A DNA stretch of 64,000 nt from Poriferisodalis multihospitum (GTDB lineage Bacteria > Actinomycetota > Acidimicrobiia > Acidimicrobiales > Poriferisodalaceae), in assembly GCA_028278755.1 (NCBI GenBank), contig JAPYOI010000062.1, positions 1-64,000 of the forward strand. The letters are read 5' to 3'. The notes under the pieces are model-generated. The model was not told the origin of the DNA and ran no database searches. It saw nothing but the letters and a program-made list of their open reading frames with translations. Positions 42,860 to 51,319 of the stretch are shown piece by piece. How positions within the stretch are numbered: the first letter of the stretch is position 1; the number at the start of each line of letters is the position of its first letter. The position numbers were made by a program, and so were the translations under genes.

Positions 42860-43231
42860 TCAGCTGACGGTCTGGTCCACCTCGTCACGCTCGGCATAGA
42901 AGCTCATCAGACCGGCGATCTCGGCCATCTCGGGGATCGGATCGGGATAGGACCACACGATGTCCTCATAGCTCTGACCCTTGACTGCTACTGACCAGTA
43001 GCTGGCATCGCCCTTCCACGGTCAATGAGTGGACAGCACAGTCGGGTGCAGCAACTCCATCTTCACGTCTGAAACCGGCAGGTAGTGGCGCGGCGGGAGC
43101 CGTCCTTCGGTCAGCACCAGAGCCGAGGTCGAATCGGCCACGACCACGCCGCCAACCCGGACGGTAACCCGCCCTGGCTCCTGCAAAACCGAAATCTCGG
43201 GCTTGCGATGTTCAGTTGCCGTCTCGCTCAT
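42860..43231 (-). CDS. DUF427 selenoprotein, Sec at codon 70
   Basis: The minus-strand frame starts MSETATEHRKPEIS at 43231 (GGGGAG lies 5 nt upstream) and runs through an in-frame TGA at 43022-43024 to a stop at 42860. That is 123 residues with Sec70. Around the TGA it reads VLSTH-U-PWKGDASYWSVAV, and the family (PF04248) has the highly conserved motif TTxCPWKGxAxYY; the TGA replaces its Cys exactly. The part after the TGA keeps the family's ending (DIVWSYPDPIPEMAEIAGLMSFY), so it is translated and selected. A SECIS-like hairpin with a GGUC loop follows at 42987-43002. The function of DUF427 is unknown; a redox-active selenol is plausible. The alternative is a fresh nonsense mutation. Confidence 0.85.
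42987..43002 (-). promoter_or_regulatory. bacterial SECIS element in the DUF427 mRNA
   Basis: The transcript reads GCUACU / GGUC / AGUAGC, a perfect 6-bp stem with a GGUC loop starting 26 nt after the UGA. Loop sequence and distance match the ArsC element at 82-99. Confidence 0.75.
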
Positions 43232-43336
43232 CAGCGCTCCCCTTCGTCGGCAGCGTGTCGCTGCAGGCCACATCATGGCACTGCGCTCACTGACGATGAT
43301 GCGTTCGCTGCGCCGGGCGCCCTGATCGAGCACAGA

Positions 43337-43945
43337 TCAGTTGATGATCTTGAGGCCGAGCAATTCGCACAGATAGGGATGCTGGCTGCGGATGCGGTCC
43401 TCCACTGCGTCCATCCTCGTGTCGTCGTTCAGTGCCTGCAGCAGCAGGAGCTCGAATGCCGGCAGTTCCAGGCTGCCGCCGACCCGCTCGAGGAAGCCGA
43501 TCACCGCGGCGGCGCCGGATCGCTCCTGGAATCGCCGCAGGGCCGCGTCGTCGGTGCCCATGATCTCGCACGAGCTGAAATAGATGATCCGACCGCCGGC
43601 CCGCCCATCGAGCACGTCGGCGAGTTCCTCCAGGGTCACCTTGGCGGAGCCGCTCAGCCAGAGCTCTCCAGGTTTGCCGTGAAATCCGAAGTGCCCGATC
43701 TGATAGTCGCAGTAGCGCTGCTCTGTCCATTTGCGGACGTAGTAGAAGAGCTCGGGCGCGGTGCCGATGTCGCGCCGGATGAACTTCAGGCCGCTGAGCT
43801 CGCGGACGGTCTGCAGGAGCGTGGCCACGCCGAACTGCTGGCGGAGATCCGCATCGGAGTCGTCGCCTTCAAATGCGAAGACTCCTGTGGCGAGCCGCCG
43901 TGACACCCTGCCGCCCGGAGCAACCGCTGGCACACCCTTTGCCAT
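43337..43945 (-). CDS. Caspase/CHAT-like protein of unknown function
   Basis: The 202-residue protein has the hallmarks of the caspase-like fold: GHFGFHG with a candidate catalytic His89, and IIYFSSCEI with a candidate Cys126, separated by the VTLEELADVL helix. It begins with FAFEGDD and KFIRRDIGTAPELFYYVRKW. I think it belongs to a small family (possibly DUF6642) with uncertain activity; a cysteine protease is an inference. It lies between tRNA-Pro and the DUF427 gene, on the same strand as both. Confidence 0.6.
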   Translation of the reverse strand: MAKGVPAVAPGGRVSRRLATGVFAFEGDDSDADLRQQFGVATLLQTVRELSGLKFIRRDIGTAPELFYYVRKWTEQRYCDYQIGHFGFHGKPGELWLSGSAKVTLEELADVLDGRAGGRIIYFSSCEIMGTDDAALRRFQERSGAAAVIGFLERVGGSLELPAFELLLLQALNDDTRMDAVEDRIRSQHPYLCELLGLKIIN

Positions 43946-43959
43946 GACAAACCCCGCTG

Positions 43960-44037
43960 TGGTCGGGCTGAGAGGATTTGAACCTCCGACCCCTGGTCCC
44001 CCAGACCAGTGCGCTAACCAGACTGCGCCACAGCCCG
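43960..44037 (-). tRNA. tRNA-Pro (GGG anticodon)
   Basis: On the minus strand the acceptor arms CGGGCUG and CAGCCCG pair. The anticodon loop CUGGGGG between CUGGU and ACCAG gives anticodon GGG, and the T-arm has GGUUCAAAUCC. The 3' CCA is encoded. It reads proline codons CCC/CCU. Confidence 0.95.
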
Positions 44038-44090
44038 TTCCGCAGGCACGATACCGGCTGGGTTGAATGGACAGTTCAACGTCGAGCCGC

Positions 44091-44336
44091 TCAACTGATG
44101 ACGCCGGCGAACCACTGAATCAGCCACACGACGCCTTCGACCGCACGCCAGCCCAAGTACACGGTCGCCATGATGACGACGAGCCAGAAGTGCCACGGCG
44201 CCCCCGAACGCCGCTCCTGGGCCTGGTCGCTTTCGCTGCTCCTGCGCCTGCCGGGATGACGAGGTCCGTCTGGAAGCGGGCGGCGATTCTGCCGCTGGGC
44301 GGTCGAGGCCGCTCCGCGTCTGGCCAGCGGCCTCAT
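44091..44336 (-). CDS. Small single-pass membrane protein coupled to der
   Basis: An 81-residue protein with an Arg-rich N-terminal half and a C-terminal hydrophobic segment (FWLVVIMATVYLGWRAV...LIQWFAGVIS) that should form one membrane helix. Its ATG overlaps the der stop as ATGA, strong support that it is translated. The function is unknown. Confidence 0.6.
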   Translation of the reverse strand: MRPLARRGAASTAQRQNRRPLPDGPRHPGRRRSSESDQAQERRSGAPWHFWLVVIMATVYLGWRAVEGVVWLIQWFAGVIS

Positions 44337-45724
44337 CGTCGGCGCACTCGCAGTTTGAGCGGCGTCTTCGCTAGGCCCAGCTCTTCGCGCAAGCGGCGCT
44401 CAAGATATCGCAGGTAGGTAGCTGGGAGCTCCCGGTTGGCGAACAGCGTGAACGTCGGCGGCTGCGTTGCGGCTTGGGTGGCGTACAGCACCCGTGCTCC
44501 GCCTGGCGCCGGCTGTGCGGACTGCGCGAGCTGGACGATCTCGTTCACCTTGGCAGTCGGCGCTCTCGATTCGTATGCCTCCATCGCGGCAGAGACTGCG
44601 GGCACCAGCCGATGCACGCCCCGACCCGTCAGCGCGCTGATGCGCAACACGGGTGATTCGCCGACGAAGTGCAGGCGACGCGCCAGCTCTCCTAAGACGC
44701 CTTCACGATGCTCGGCATCCAGTGTCTCCCATTTGTTGAGCAGCACCACGATCGGACAGCCAGCAGCGTCGATGCGCTCGGCGAGACGCTGGTCCTGTGC
44801 CGTCACTCCTTCAGTGGCGTCGATGACCAGCAGCGACACGTCGCAGGCATCGATGGCCCGCAGTGCCCGCAAGTTGGCGTAGTACTCAGTGTCCGCGTCC
44901 ACCCGGGCCTTGCGGCGCATGCCCGCGGTGTCCACGAACCGCACCGGGCCCGCCTCGGTTTCCACAAGGGTGTCGATGCTGTCGCGGGTCGTGCCGGGCC
45001 GGTCGTGGACGACCGACCGTTCGTCGCCGATGAGCCGGTTGAACAGTGTCGACTTGCCGACATTGGGCCGGCCTACGATCGCCACTGCGGGCACGGCCGC
45101 TTCGCCCTCGACGAGGGCCTCGCTGTCGCTGATGGATTCGTCACGGTCTGGCGTCGCCCTCTCGGCAGCACTCGCGACTGCGTCGAGGCGGCCGGGACAG
45201 CTGCCGGAGTCGGCGTCTGAATCAAGGTCGAACAACTCCAGCACGCGATCGAGCACATCGCCGACGTTGCGGCCATGCAGGGCGGACACGGCCCAGGCTT
45301 CGCCAAGCCCCAGGCGGTTGAACTCCCACCGGCCATCATCACGGGCCCCGCTGTCGGCCATGTTGGCAACCACCAGAGTCGGCCGGCCGCTGCGGCGCAG
45401 CATGGCGGCGATACGAGCGTCGGGCTCGGTGATGCCGACAGTGACATCCACTACCAGCAGCAGCACGTCGGCGTCGCCCATCGCGCGCTCGCTCTGCTCG
45501 GACACCTTGTTGTCGAGCGTGTCGCCGTCTGCAGACCACCCGCCGGTGTCCACCACGACGAAAGGGTGCCCTCGCCAAGCGGCCTCGGCCGCCTTGCGGT
45601 CGCGCGTCACGCCGGGCTCGGGCGCCACCACGGCATCGCGACGCCCCACGAGCCGGTTGAACAGCGTGGACTTGCCGACGTTGGGCCGTCCCACGATGCC
45701 GACGACGGGCAGACCGACGTTCAT
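44333..45724 (-). CDS. der: Ribosome assembly GTPase Der (EngA)
   Basis: Der has two GTPase domains in tandem and helps 50S assembly. The 463-residue protein shows GRPNVGKSTLFNRL twice (near residues 11 and about 215), each with DTGG / DTAG switch II and NMAD / NKWE base motifs. A KH-like C-terminal domain follows. The ATG at 45724 overlaps the DUF512 stop as ATGA. The frame stays open far upstream, but that stretch is a shadow of DUF512. Confidence 0.95.
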   Translation of the reverse strand: MNVGLPVVGIVGRPNVGKSTLFNRLVGRRDAVVAPEPGVTRDRKAAEAAWRGHPFVVVDTGGWSADGDTLDNKVSEQSERAMGDADVLLLVVDVTVGITEPDARIAAMLRRSGRPTLVVANMADSGARDDGRWEFNRLGLGEAWAVSALHGRNVGDVLDRVLELFDLDSDADSGSCPGRLDAVASAAERATPDRDESISDSEALVEGEAAVPAVAIVGRPNVGKSTLFNRLIGDERSVVHDRPGTTRDSIDTLVETEAGPVRFVDTAGMRRKARVDADTEYYANLRALRAIDACDVSLLVIDATEGVTAQDQRLAERIDAAGCPIVVLLNKWETLDAEHREGVLGELARRLHFVGESPVLRISALTGRGVHRLVPAVSAAMEAYESRAPTAKVNEIVQLAQSAQPAPGGARVLYATQAATQPPTFTLFANRELPATYLRYLERRLREELGLAKTPLKLRVRRR

Positions 45725-47391
45725 CGCGAGACACCTGCTGGGTGAGTTGCAGTGCCGCGCGCCGGAGCCGCATCGGACTGGGCTGAGGCCGAAGCGTCGA
45801 GCAGTTCCCGCAGGGCGCCGCCGTTGGTGGGGATGACCTCGACGAGCCGGGGCAGCTCGGCGGGTGTCATGCCGTCGAGGAACTTCCCGCCCGACAGGCA
45901 GACATCGGGCAGCAGGTAGCGATGCTCGACCGGCTCGGCGGCCAACACCGCGGCGATGTCGACGCCGGCGAGCAAGCCAGTCACGCCGATGTTGCCGCCG
46001 AAGAACCGGTTGGGCACTTCGATGACCCGTGCGCGAGGCGCACTCCCCTTCTGTTGGGACGTGGCATGGGCGTGCCACTGACTCACCAGGGGTGCCAGCA
46101 CGGCAGCTCCGTAGCTGCCCGTCAGGATCCCGATGCGCTGCCTGGCGGGCTCGCCGTCGGTCGGGTGGATCGTTCGGGAAGGGCCATGACGGGGTGATCC
46201 CCGCAGTGTCACGGCCACTGGTGTCGACGTCGGCCCGCGACTGAGCGGCAACCCATCGACGTCGATCTCGCCGCTGCGGTTTGCGCCATGTCCGGGCATC
46301 CGCACTGCGCGGTAGCCTTCCGCCGGCGCCCCGTCCACCCACGAGAAGAATCCTGCGGCCGGCGCGCGCTGCCTGATGTCCCCGTTGGGCATGCCCGCAC
46401 CGGCGGCCCAGAACTCCCGCTCGAACGCCCTCGCCATGCCGATGCCGTCCTCGTGCATCGGGAAGTCGCCGTAGGTTTCGGCCGCAGGAAAGGGTCGGTC
46501 GGCGAGCAGGTAGTACTCATCCGCAGCGAACACCAGACGGCGACCGAGCACCTCCACACAACGCTGCTGCCATCCCTCGCAGAGGTCCACGACTGCCGCC
46601 GCTTCCGCCGCAGTGTGAGGGCGCATGGCCGGCTCCCGCTGGTGAGCGCTGACCCCCAGCGGTACCACCGCCAACGTGGCCAACGACGGGTAGCGGTCGA
46701 GCACGCCTGCCAGCGTGCCGGCCAGCACCTGCCCGTCGTTCACGCCCGGGCACACCACCACCTGGCCGTGAACCTCGATGCCGCCATCGAGCAACGCGCT
46801 CAGCCAGCGCAGGCTTGTCGCGCCACGCGGATTGCGGAGCATCCGAGCCCGCACCGCTGGATCGGTGGCATGAATCGACACATACAGCGGTGACAAGCGC
46901 TCGTCCAGCACCCGTTCGAGATCCAGCTCGGTGAAACGGGTAAGCGTCGTGAAATTGCCATACAGGAACGACAGCCGGTAGTCGTCGTCCTTGAGATAGA
47001 GGCTCCGGCGCAGCCCCGGCGGCAGCTGATAGATGAAGCAGAACTCGCAGTGGTTGTCACAGGTCTGCACCCGGTCGAAGATCGCGGCATGCACCTCGGC
47101 GCCGAGCGGGACGCCGGCGTCTTTCGGTATGTCCATGGCAATCTCGTGCCCGTCGCGCAGCACGGCCAGCGTGGGATCGGCCTCATCGAGCAGCAACTGC
47201 CAGGCGATCACGTCGGTCGGAGCAACACCGGAGATCGACACCACCTCGTCGCCAGGGGCCAGCCCGGCGATCTCGGCCGCCGAGCCGGGCTCCACCGCCA
47301 CCACAACCGGCCGGTGGCCGGAGGGCGCGCGGACGGGCTCACGTCCTCGTTGCTCGGCCATCATTTCCCGCTCTTGTTCGCTATCGCTCAC
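45721..47391 (-). CDS. DUF512 protein (PDZ plus radical-SAM-like)
   Basis: The 556-residue protein has an N-terminal PDZ-like domain (VVVAVEPGSAAEIAGLAPGDEV), then a Cys motif CDNHCEFCF (C-x3-C-x2-C) that fits a radical SAM [4Fe-4S] site, and the C-terminal DUF512 region (LTGSYGAAVLAP...GNIGVTGLLAG). Its role is unknown. Adjacency to der suggests a link to ribosome or RNA maturation, which is inference. It overlaps der by 4 nt and is divergent from ispH. Confidence 0.85.
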   Translation of the reverse strand: MSDSEQEREMMAEQRGREPVRAPSGHRPVVVAVEPGSAAEIAGLAPGDEVVSISGVAPTDVIAWQLLLDEADPTLAVLRDGHEIAMDIPKDAGVPLGAEVHAAIFDRVQTCDNHCEFCFIYQLPPGLRRSLYLKDDDYRLSFLYGNFTTLTRFTELDLERVLDERLSPLYVSIHATDPAVRARMLRNPRGATSLRWLSALLDGGIEVHGQVVVCPGVNDGQVLAGTLAGVLDRYPSLATLAVVPLGVSAHQREPAMRPHTAAEAAAVVDLCEGWQQRCVEVLGRRLVFAADEYYLLADRPFPAAETYGDFPMHEDGIGMARAFEREFWAAGAGMPNGDIRQRAPAAGFFSWVDGAPAEGYRAVRMPGHGANRSGEIDVDGLPLSRGPTSTPVAVTLRGSPRHGPSRTIHPTDGEPARQRIGILTGSYGAAVLAPLVSQWHAHATSQQKGSAPRARVIEVPNRFFGGNIGVTGLLAGVDIAAVLAAEPVEHRYLLPDVCLSGGKFLDGMTPAELPRLVEVIPTNGGALRELLDASASAQSDAAPARGTATHPAGVSR

Positions 47392-47464
47392 GGGCCGCTC
47401 GGGCCACGGCTTCGCCTTTCGGCTCAGCCTCAGGGTTCAGGATAGGAACCTCTCACACCGTCGG

Positions 47465-47470
47465 TAGCGT
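47465..47470 (+). promoter_or_regulatory. -10 box TAGCGT, leaderless ispH start
   Basis: TAGCGT ends 7 nt before the GTG at 47478. Confidence 0.55.
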
Positions 47471-47477
47471 CACAGCC

Positions 47478-48521
47478 GTGGCTGTGGACCGGGTGCTGCT
47501 GGCGGCGCCCCGTGGCTTCTGCGCCGGCGTCGAAATGGCCATCAAGGCGCTCGCCTGGCTCGTTCGCTCATTCCCGGCGCCGGTGTACTGCTACCACGAG
47601 ATCGTCCACAACCGCCTCGTGGTGGATCGATTCGAGCGACTCGGCGTGGTGTTCGTCGACGACGTCGCCGAAGTGCCGCCCGGCCGGCCGCTCATGCTCT
47701 CAGCGCACGGCTCGGCACCCGATGTCGTCGCCGAGGCCCGGCGGCGCGGCGGCTACGTGGTGGACGCCGTCTGCCCCTTGGTGACCAAGGTGCACCACGA
47801 GGTCCGCGTACGTGCCGGCAAGGGCTTCAGGGTGGTCTATGTAGGCCACGAAGGCCATGACGAGGCGGTCGGGACGATGGCGGTGGCGCCCGAGTCGATC
47901 TCACTGGTCTCGGAACCTGCCGATGTCGACTTGCTCGACGACACCGACGCACCCGTGGCTGTGCTGGCCCAGACCACGCTCAGCCACCGCGACTGGTCCG
48001 ACGTTGCCGAAGCCGCAAAGGATCGCTTCGGCGACGTCTGGATGCCGGGTCGCTCCGACTTGTGCTTCGCCACGACCAATCGGCAAAGCGCACTGGCCGA
48101 GATCGCTGCGGCCTGTGACGCCGTGGTCGTCATCGGCTCAGCGAACTCGTCGAACACCATGGCATTGGCCAAGGTGGCAGCGGAGTCAGGCTGCGAGCGC
48201 GTGCTGCGGGTGAACGCCGCCGCTGAGCTGCCCGACGACCTGCGCGGCACGGTAGGAGTCACCGCCGGGGCTTCCGCGCCGGAAGAGCTCGTGGATGCGG
48301 TGATCGCACGCCTGGCGCCCGCTGGGGGCACTACCGAGGTGACGATCACCGACGAGGACGAGTACTTCCCCCCGCCGCGAGAGCTGCGCGACCTGCTGGA
48401 TGCCATGGAGGCCGCCGTTCATGCCAGCCTCGCCGTGCCGCCACGGGCACGACTGGGCGCGGTTGACAGGACGACGGCGGCGAGCGGTGTCCTCGCCACG
48501 CTCGTCACCACGGAGTACTGA
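47478..48521 (+). CDS. ispH: 4-hydroxy-3-methylbut-2-enyl diphosphate reductase
   Basis: IspH makes IPP and DMAPP in the last step of the MEP isoprenoid pathway. The 347-residue protein has the three cluster cysteines in PRGFCAGV (Cys15), DAVCPLVTKVH and DLCFATTNRQ, and the conserved HGxxPD-type loop (SAHGSAPDV). No other MEP gene lies in the window. Confidence 0.95.
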   Translation: MAVDRVLLAAPRGFCAGVEMAIKALAWLVRSFPAPVYCYHEIVHNRLVVDRFERLGVVFVDDVAEVPPGRPLMLSAHGSAPDVVAEARRRGGYVVDAVCPLVTKVHHEVRVRAGKGFRVVYVGHEGHDEAVGTMAVAPESISLVSEPADVDLLDDTDAPVAVLAQTTLSHRDWSDVAEAAKDRFGDVWMPGRSDLCFATTNRQSALAEIAAACDAVVVIGSANSSNTMALAKVAAESGCERVLRVNAAAELPDDLRGTVGVTAGASAPEELVDAVIARLAPAGGTTEVTITDEDEYFPPPRELRDLLDAMEAAVHASLAVPPRARLGAVDRTTAASGVLATLVTTEY

Positions 48522-48536
48522 GACGACGCAGAGTCT

Positions 48537-49232
48537 TCAGCGCAGGTTGGGGGTGCCGACGGCGGCTTGGGCTTGGTCGTAGAGCGCCTGAATACGCTCG
48601 CGCAGCTCCTCGGTGAGCTCGCGTATCGCTCGTCGCGATGCCCGGCCACTCGGTCCCAGCGGCGGTGGGTCCAGCGGCTCGCCGACGATGAACTTGATCC
48701 GGCGGGGGTACATGAACTTGGCGCCTCTCGGCATGGCTGCGGCAGTTCCGCCAATGCCGACGGGCACGATCGGGACTTGCGCCCGCGCCGCCAGGTACAC
48801 GGGCCCGTCCATGAGCGGCAGCACCCGCGGGCCGTCCTTGCGCTCGCCCTCGCCGAACATCACCACCGGCCCGTCGCCATGGGTCAGGGCATCCAGCGCG
48901 GTCCGCAGCGCAGCCCGATCGGGTGCGTCGCGGTTCACCGGGAAGCAGCCGATCGTCGTGAAAAGCCAGCCCGGAAAGCGGTACTTCCACATCGAGTCCT
49001 TGCCCATGACGCGCATCCGGGCAGGTATCGCTGCATGGATCGGCGTGTCGATGTAGCTGCGATGGTTGGGCACCCATACGCACGGGCCATCGGGCAGGTT
49101 CGCCAGCCCGTCGACCGAGATACGGTTCCACGCCCGGAAGACGCCCCAGATCGCGTACTTCATGATCCTGTAGACGGCCATGTTGAGCGGCCCGTCGCGC
49201 AGATCGGTCTCGGGTCCGTCGGGTCCGCTCAT
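48537..49232 (-). CDS. plsC: 1-acyl-sn-glycerol-3-phosphate acyltransferase family protein
   Basis: The 231-residue protein carries the acyltransferase motif NHRSYID (His57-x4-Asp62) and FGEGERKDG, which binds the acceptor phosphate. It adds the second acyl chain in phospholipid synthesis. One or two N-terminal hydrophobic stretches suggest membrane attachment. The ATG overlaps the aroA-cmk stop as ATGA. Confidence 0.85.
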   Translation of the reverse strand: MSGPDGPETDLRDGPLNMAVYRIMKYAIWGVFRAWNRISVDGLANLPDGPCVWVPNHRSYIDTPIHAAIPARMRVMGKDSMWKYRFPGWLFTTIGCFPVNRDAPDRAALRTALDALTHGDGPVVMFGEGERKDGPRVLPLMDGPVYLAARAQVPIVPVGIGGTAAAMPRGAKFMYPRRIKFIVGEPLDPPPLGPSGRASRRAIRELTEELRERIQALYDQAQAAVGTPNLR

Positions 49233-51319
49233 CGGCCCTGAACCGAGCTGGGGCGGATCGGGGCCTGGAGCCCGGCTGCACGGCGGTACAACTCGGCGAT
49301 CGTCGCGACGGCCTCATGCTGGGACAGCTCGCTCGTATCGACAATGACCGCTCGGGGTGCCACCTGCAGCGGCGAGTCGGCCCTGCCAGAGTCGAGCCGA
49401 TCCCGCTCGCTCAACTCCGCGGCCAAAGCTGCGACAGCTCCGTCGTCGTGACTCGCATCGTCGACGCCGCCCGCCGAGTCGGCCTGCTGGGCGAGGCGAC
49501 GGCGGGCGCGCTCCGCAGGTGCAGCAGTGAGGAATACCTTCAGCAGAGCGTCAGGGAACACCACGCTGCCGATGTCGCGGCCCTCCATCACCCCCCCGCC
49601 GACGAGGCTCGCCCAGTCGCGCTGGCGTCGGGTCAGCACCCACCGCACCTGCGGGTTGGCAGCAACGACGCTGACGTTGCGATCCACCTCTGCGCTGCGT
49701 ATCGCCGCCGTGGCATCGGCACCGTCCACGGTCACGCGCTGGGCGTCGCTCACGGTGGAAATCTGGATATCGGCATTGCGGGCAATGCTCGCCACCGCTG
49801 TGAGGTCGGCGAGATCGACTCCAGCTTGCAAGGCCGCCCACGCCACGGCCCGGTACATCGCGCCCGTGTCGAGGTAGTCCATCTCGAGCTCGCCGGCGAC
49901 GGCTCGAGCCACGCTGGACTTGCCGGAGGCGGCGGGACCGTCGATCGCGATCACCGTCACCTGCGACTCCGGGACTGGTTCCGGCGAGCCCCGCAGCGCC
50001 TCGATGACATCGAAGAAGTCGGGGAACGTCTTGGCGACGCAATCGGGATCGTCGATGTCGATCCCGGCCACACGCAGGCCCATCAGCGACATCGCCATCG
50101 CCATGCGGTGATCGCCGTGACAGTCCACCAGACCCGCTCGAAGCCCGAAGGGATTCGCGTGGATGGTGATGCCGTCGTGCTCGGCCACGGCGTCGACGCC
50201 GCGCTTGACGAGCTCGGTCGCCGTGTTGCCGATGCGGTCGGTCTCCTTGCGGCGGATGAAGCCGATGCCGCCGATGGAGGTCGTGCCCTCGGCGAACGCT
50301 GCCACCGCAGCCAGTGTCTGGGCGGTATCGGAGAAGTCGCGCAAGTCGAATGAGCCTGCCTGCAACGCTCCGCTCGGCGGCCTACCGACCGCTATGGCGT
50401 CGTCGCTGACGGTGACGTCCGCTCCCATCTCGCCTAGGACCTCAGCGAATCGCACGTCGCCTTGGATGCTGTGGCTGCCGAGCCCTTCGACACGCACCTC
50501 GCCGCCGCACAGCGCCGCCGCGGCCCAGACGTAGCTCGCAGCGGAGGCATCCGGCTCGATCACGTAATCGGCGGCCCGGTAATGGCCCTCGGTCACGACG
50601 AAGCGGTCGGCACTCGGGACGGTCACGATGGCGCCAAAGGCCTCCATGACCGCCACCGTCATGTCGATGTACGGGCGGCTGACGGCGTCGAATTCGGAAT
50701 CGATCTCCACATGAATGCCGCCACGCAGGGGGCCGGCAAGCAGCAGACCGCTCGCGTACTGGCTGGAAGCATCGGCCCTGATTCTGATATGGCGCAGGGC
50801 GGCAGCGTCATCGTCGGCGGGCGCCGACGACACCTGGACCGGCAAGCAGCCGTGCTCGCCCAGCTCGTGCACTCTGGCACCCAGCGAGCGCTGCGCCGCC
50901 AGCAGGTCATCCTGGGGACGTGCCCGCAGCTGGGGGTCCCCGTCGAGCAGCCAGCGGCCGCCGAGAGCTGCGACCACGGGCAGGATGAAGCGGGCTGTCG
51001 TTCCTGATGAACGCGCGTGCACCATGACCGGCTCATCTGGCGAACTGGGGAAGCGAGATTGCGCACCGCCGATGCCATCGATGACAAGCCGACGTTTGCC
51101 GCGATTCACCCGCACTACCGCACCGAGGGCAGTGACGGCTTCGATCATTGCATCGGTGTCATCTGCGAACAGAACTCCGTCGAGCGTGCTGCGTCCGGTG
51201 GCCAAGGCCGCGCACAGCACGGCCCTGTTCGTGATGCTCTTGGAACCCGGCAGCAGCGCCGTGCCCGACGCACCGTTGGTGAAAGGGTCGATGACCCCGA
51301 TGACCCGACCTGCGCTCAT
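49229..51319 (-). CDS. aroA-cmk: Fused EPSP synthase / cytidylate kinase
   Basis: One 696-residue frame joins two enzymes. Residues 1 to about 445 are 3-phosphoshikimate 1-carboxyvinyltransferase (PGSKSITNRA at the start, then GSHSIQGDVRFAE, RRKETDRI and DCHGDHRMAM). From about residue 452 comes cytidylate kinase with its P-loop IDGPAASGKSS, LDTGAMYRA and GRDIGSVVFPDA. The first makes EPSP for aromatic amino acids, the second phosphorylates CMP/dCMP. In most genomes they are separate genes. The ATG overlaps tyrA by 4 nt. Confidence 0.95.
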   Translation of the reverse strand: MSAGRVIGVIDPFTNGASGTALLPGSKSITNRAVLCAALATGRSTLDGVLFADDTDAMIEAVTALGAVVRVNRGKRRLVIDGIGGAQSRFPSSPDEPVMVHARSSGTTARFILPVVAALGGRWLLDGDPQLRARPQDDLLAAQRSLGARVHELGEHGCLPVQVSSAPADDDAAALRHIRIRADASSQYASGLLLAGPLRGGIHVEIDSEFDAVSRPYIDMTVAVMEAFGAIVTVPSADRFVVTEGHYRAADYVIEPDASAASYVWAAAALCGGEVRVEGLGSHSIQGDVRFAEVLGEMGADVTVSDDAIAVGRPPSGALQAGSFDLRDFSDTAQTLAAVAAFAEGTTSIGGIGFIRRKETDRIGNTATELVKRGVDAVAEHDGITIHANPFGLRAGLVDCHGDHRMAMAMSLMGLRVAGIDIDDPDCVAKTFPDFFDVIEALRGSPEPVPESQVTVIAIDGPAASGKSSVARAVAGELEMDYLDTGAMYRAVAWAALQAGVDLADLTAVASIARNADIQISTVSDAQRVTVDGADATAAIRSAEVDRNVSVVAANPQVRWVLTRRQRDWASLVGGGVMEGRDIGSVVFPDALLKVFLTAAPAERARRRLAQQADSAGGVDDASHDDGAVAALAAELSERDRLDSGRADSPLQVAPRAVIVDTSELSQHEAVATIAELYRRAAGLQAPIRPSSVQGR

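Noticed and set aside
43337..43339. TGA stop of the caspase-like gene, in the same frame as the DUF427 gene downstream, as a fourth recoded codon giving a fusion
   Set aside because: There is no GGU-loop hairpin 16-37 nt later, the stretch between has no homology to either family, and DUF427 has its own Shine-Dalgarno and ATG. Sharing a frame is a one-in-three chance.
45725..46342. N-terminal extension of Der into the DUF512 gene
   Set aside because: The stretch is Arg/Pro-rich without homology, overlaps the real DUF512 coding sequence, and Der's conserved sequence begins at the ATG at 45724.
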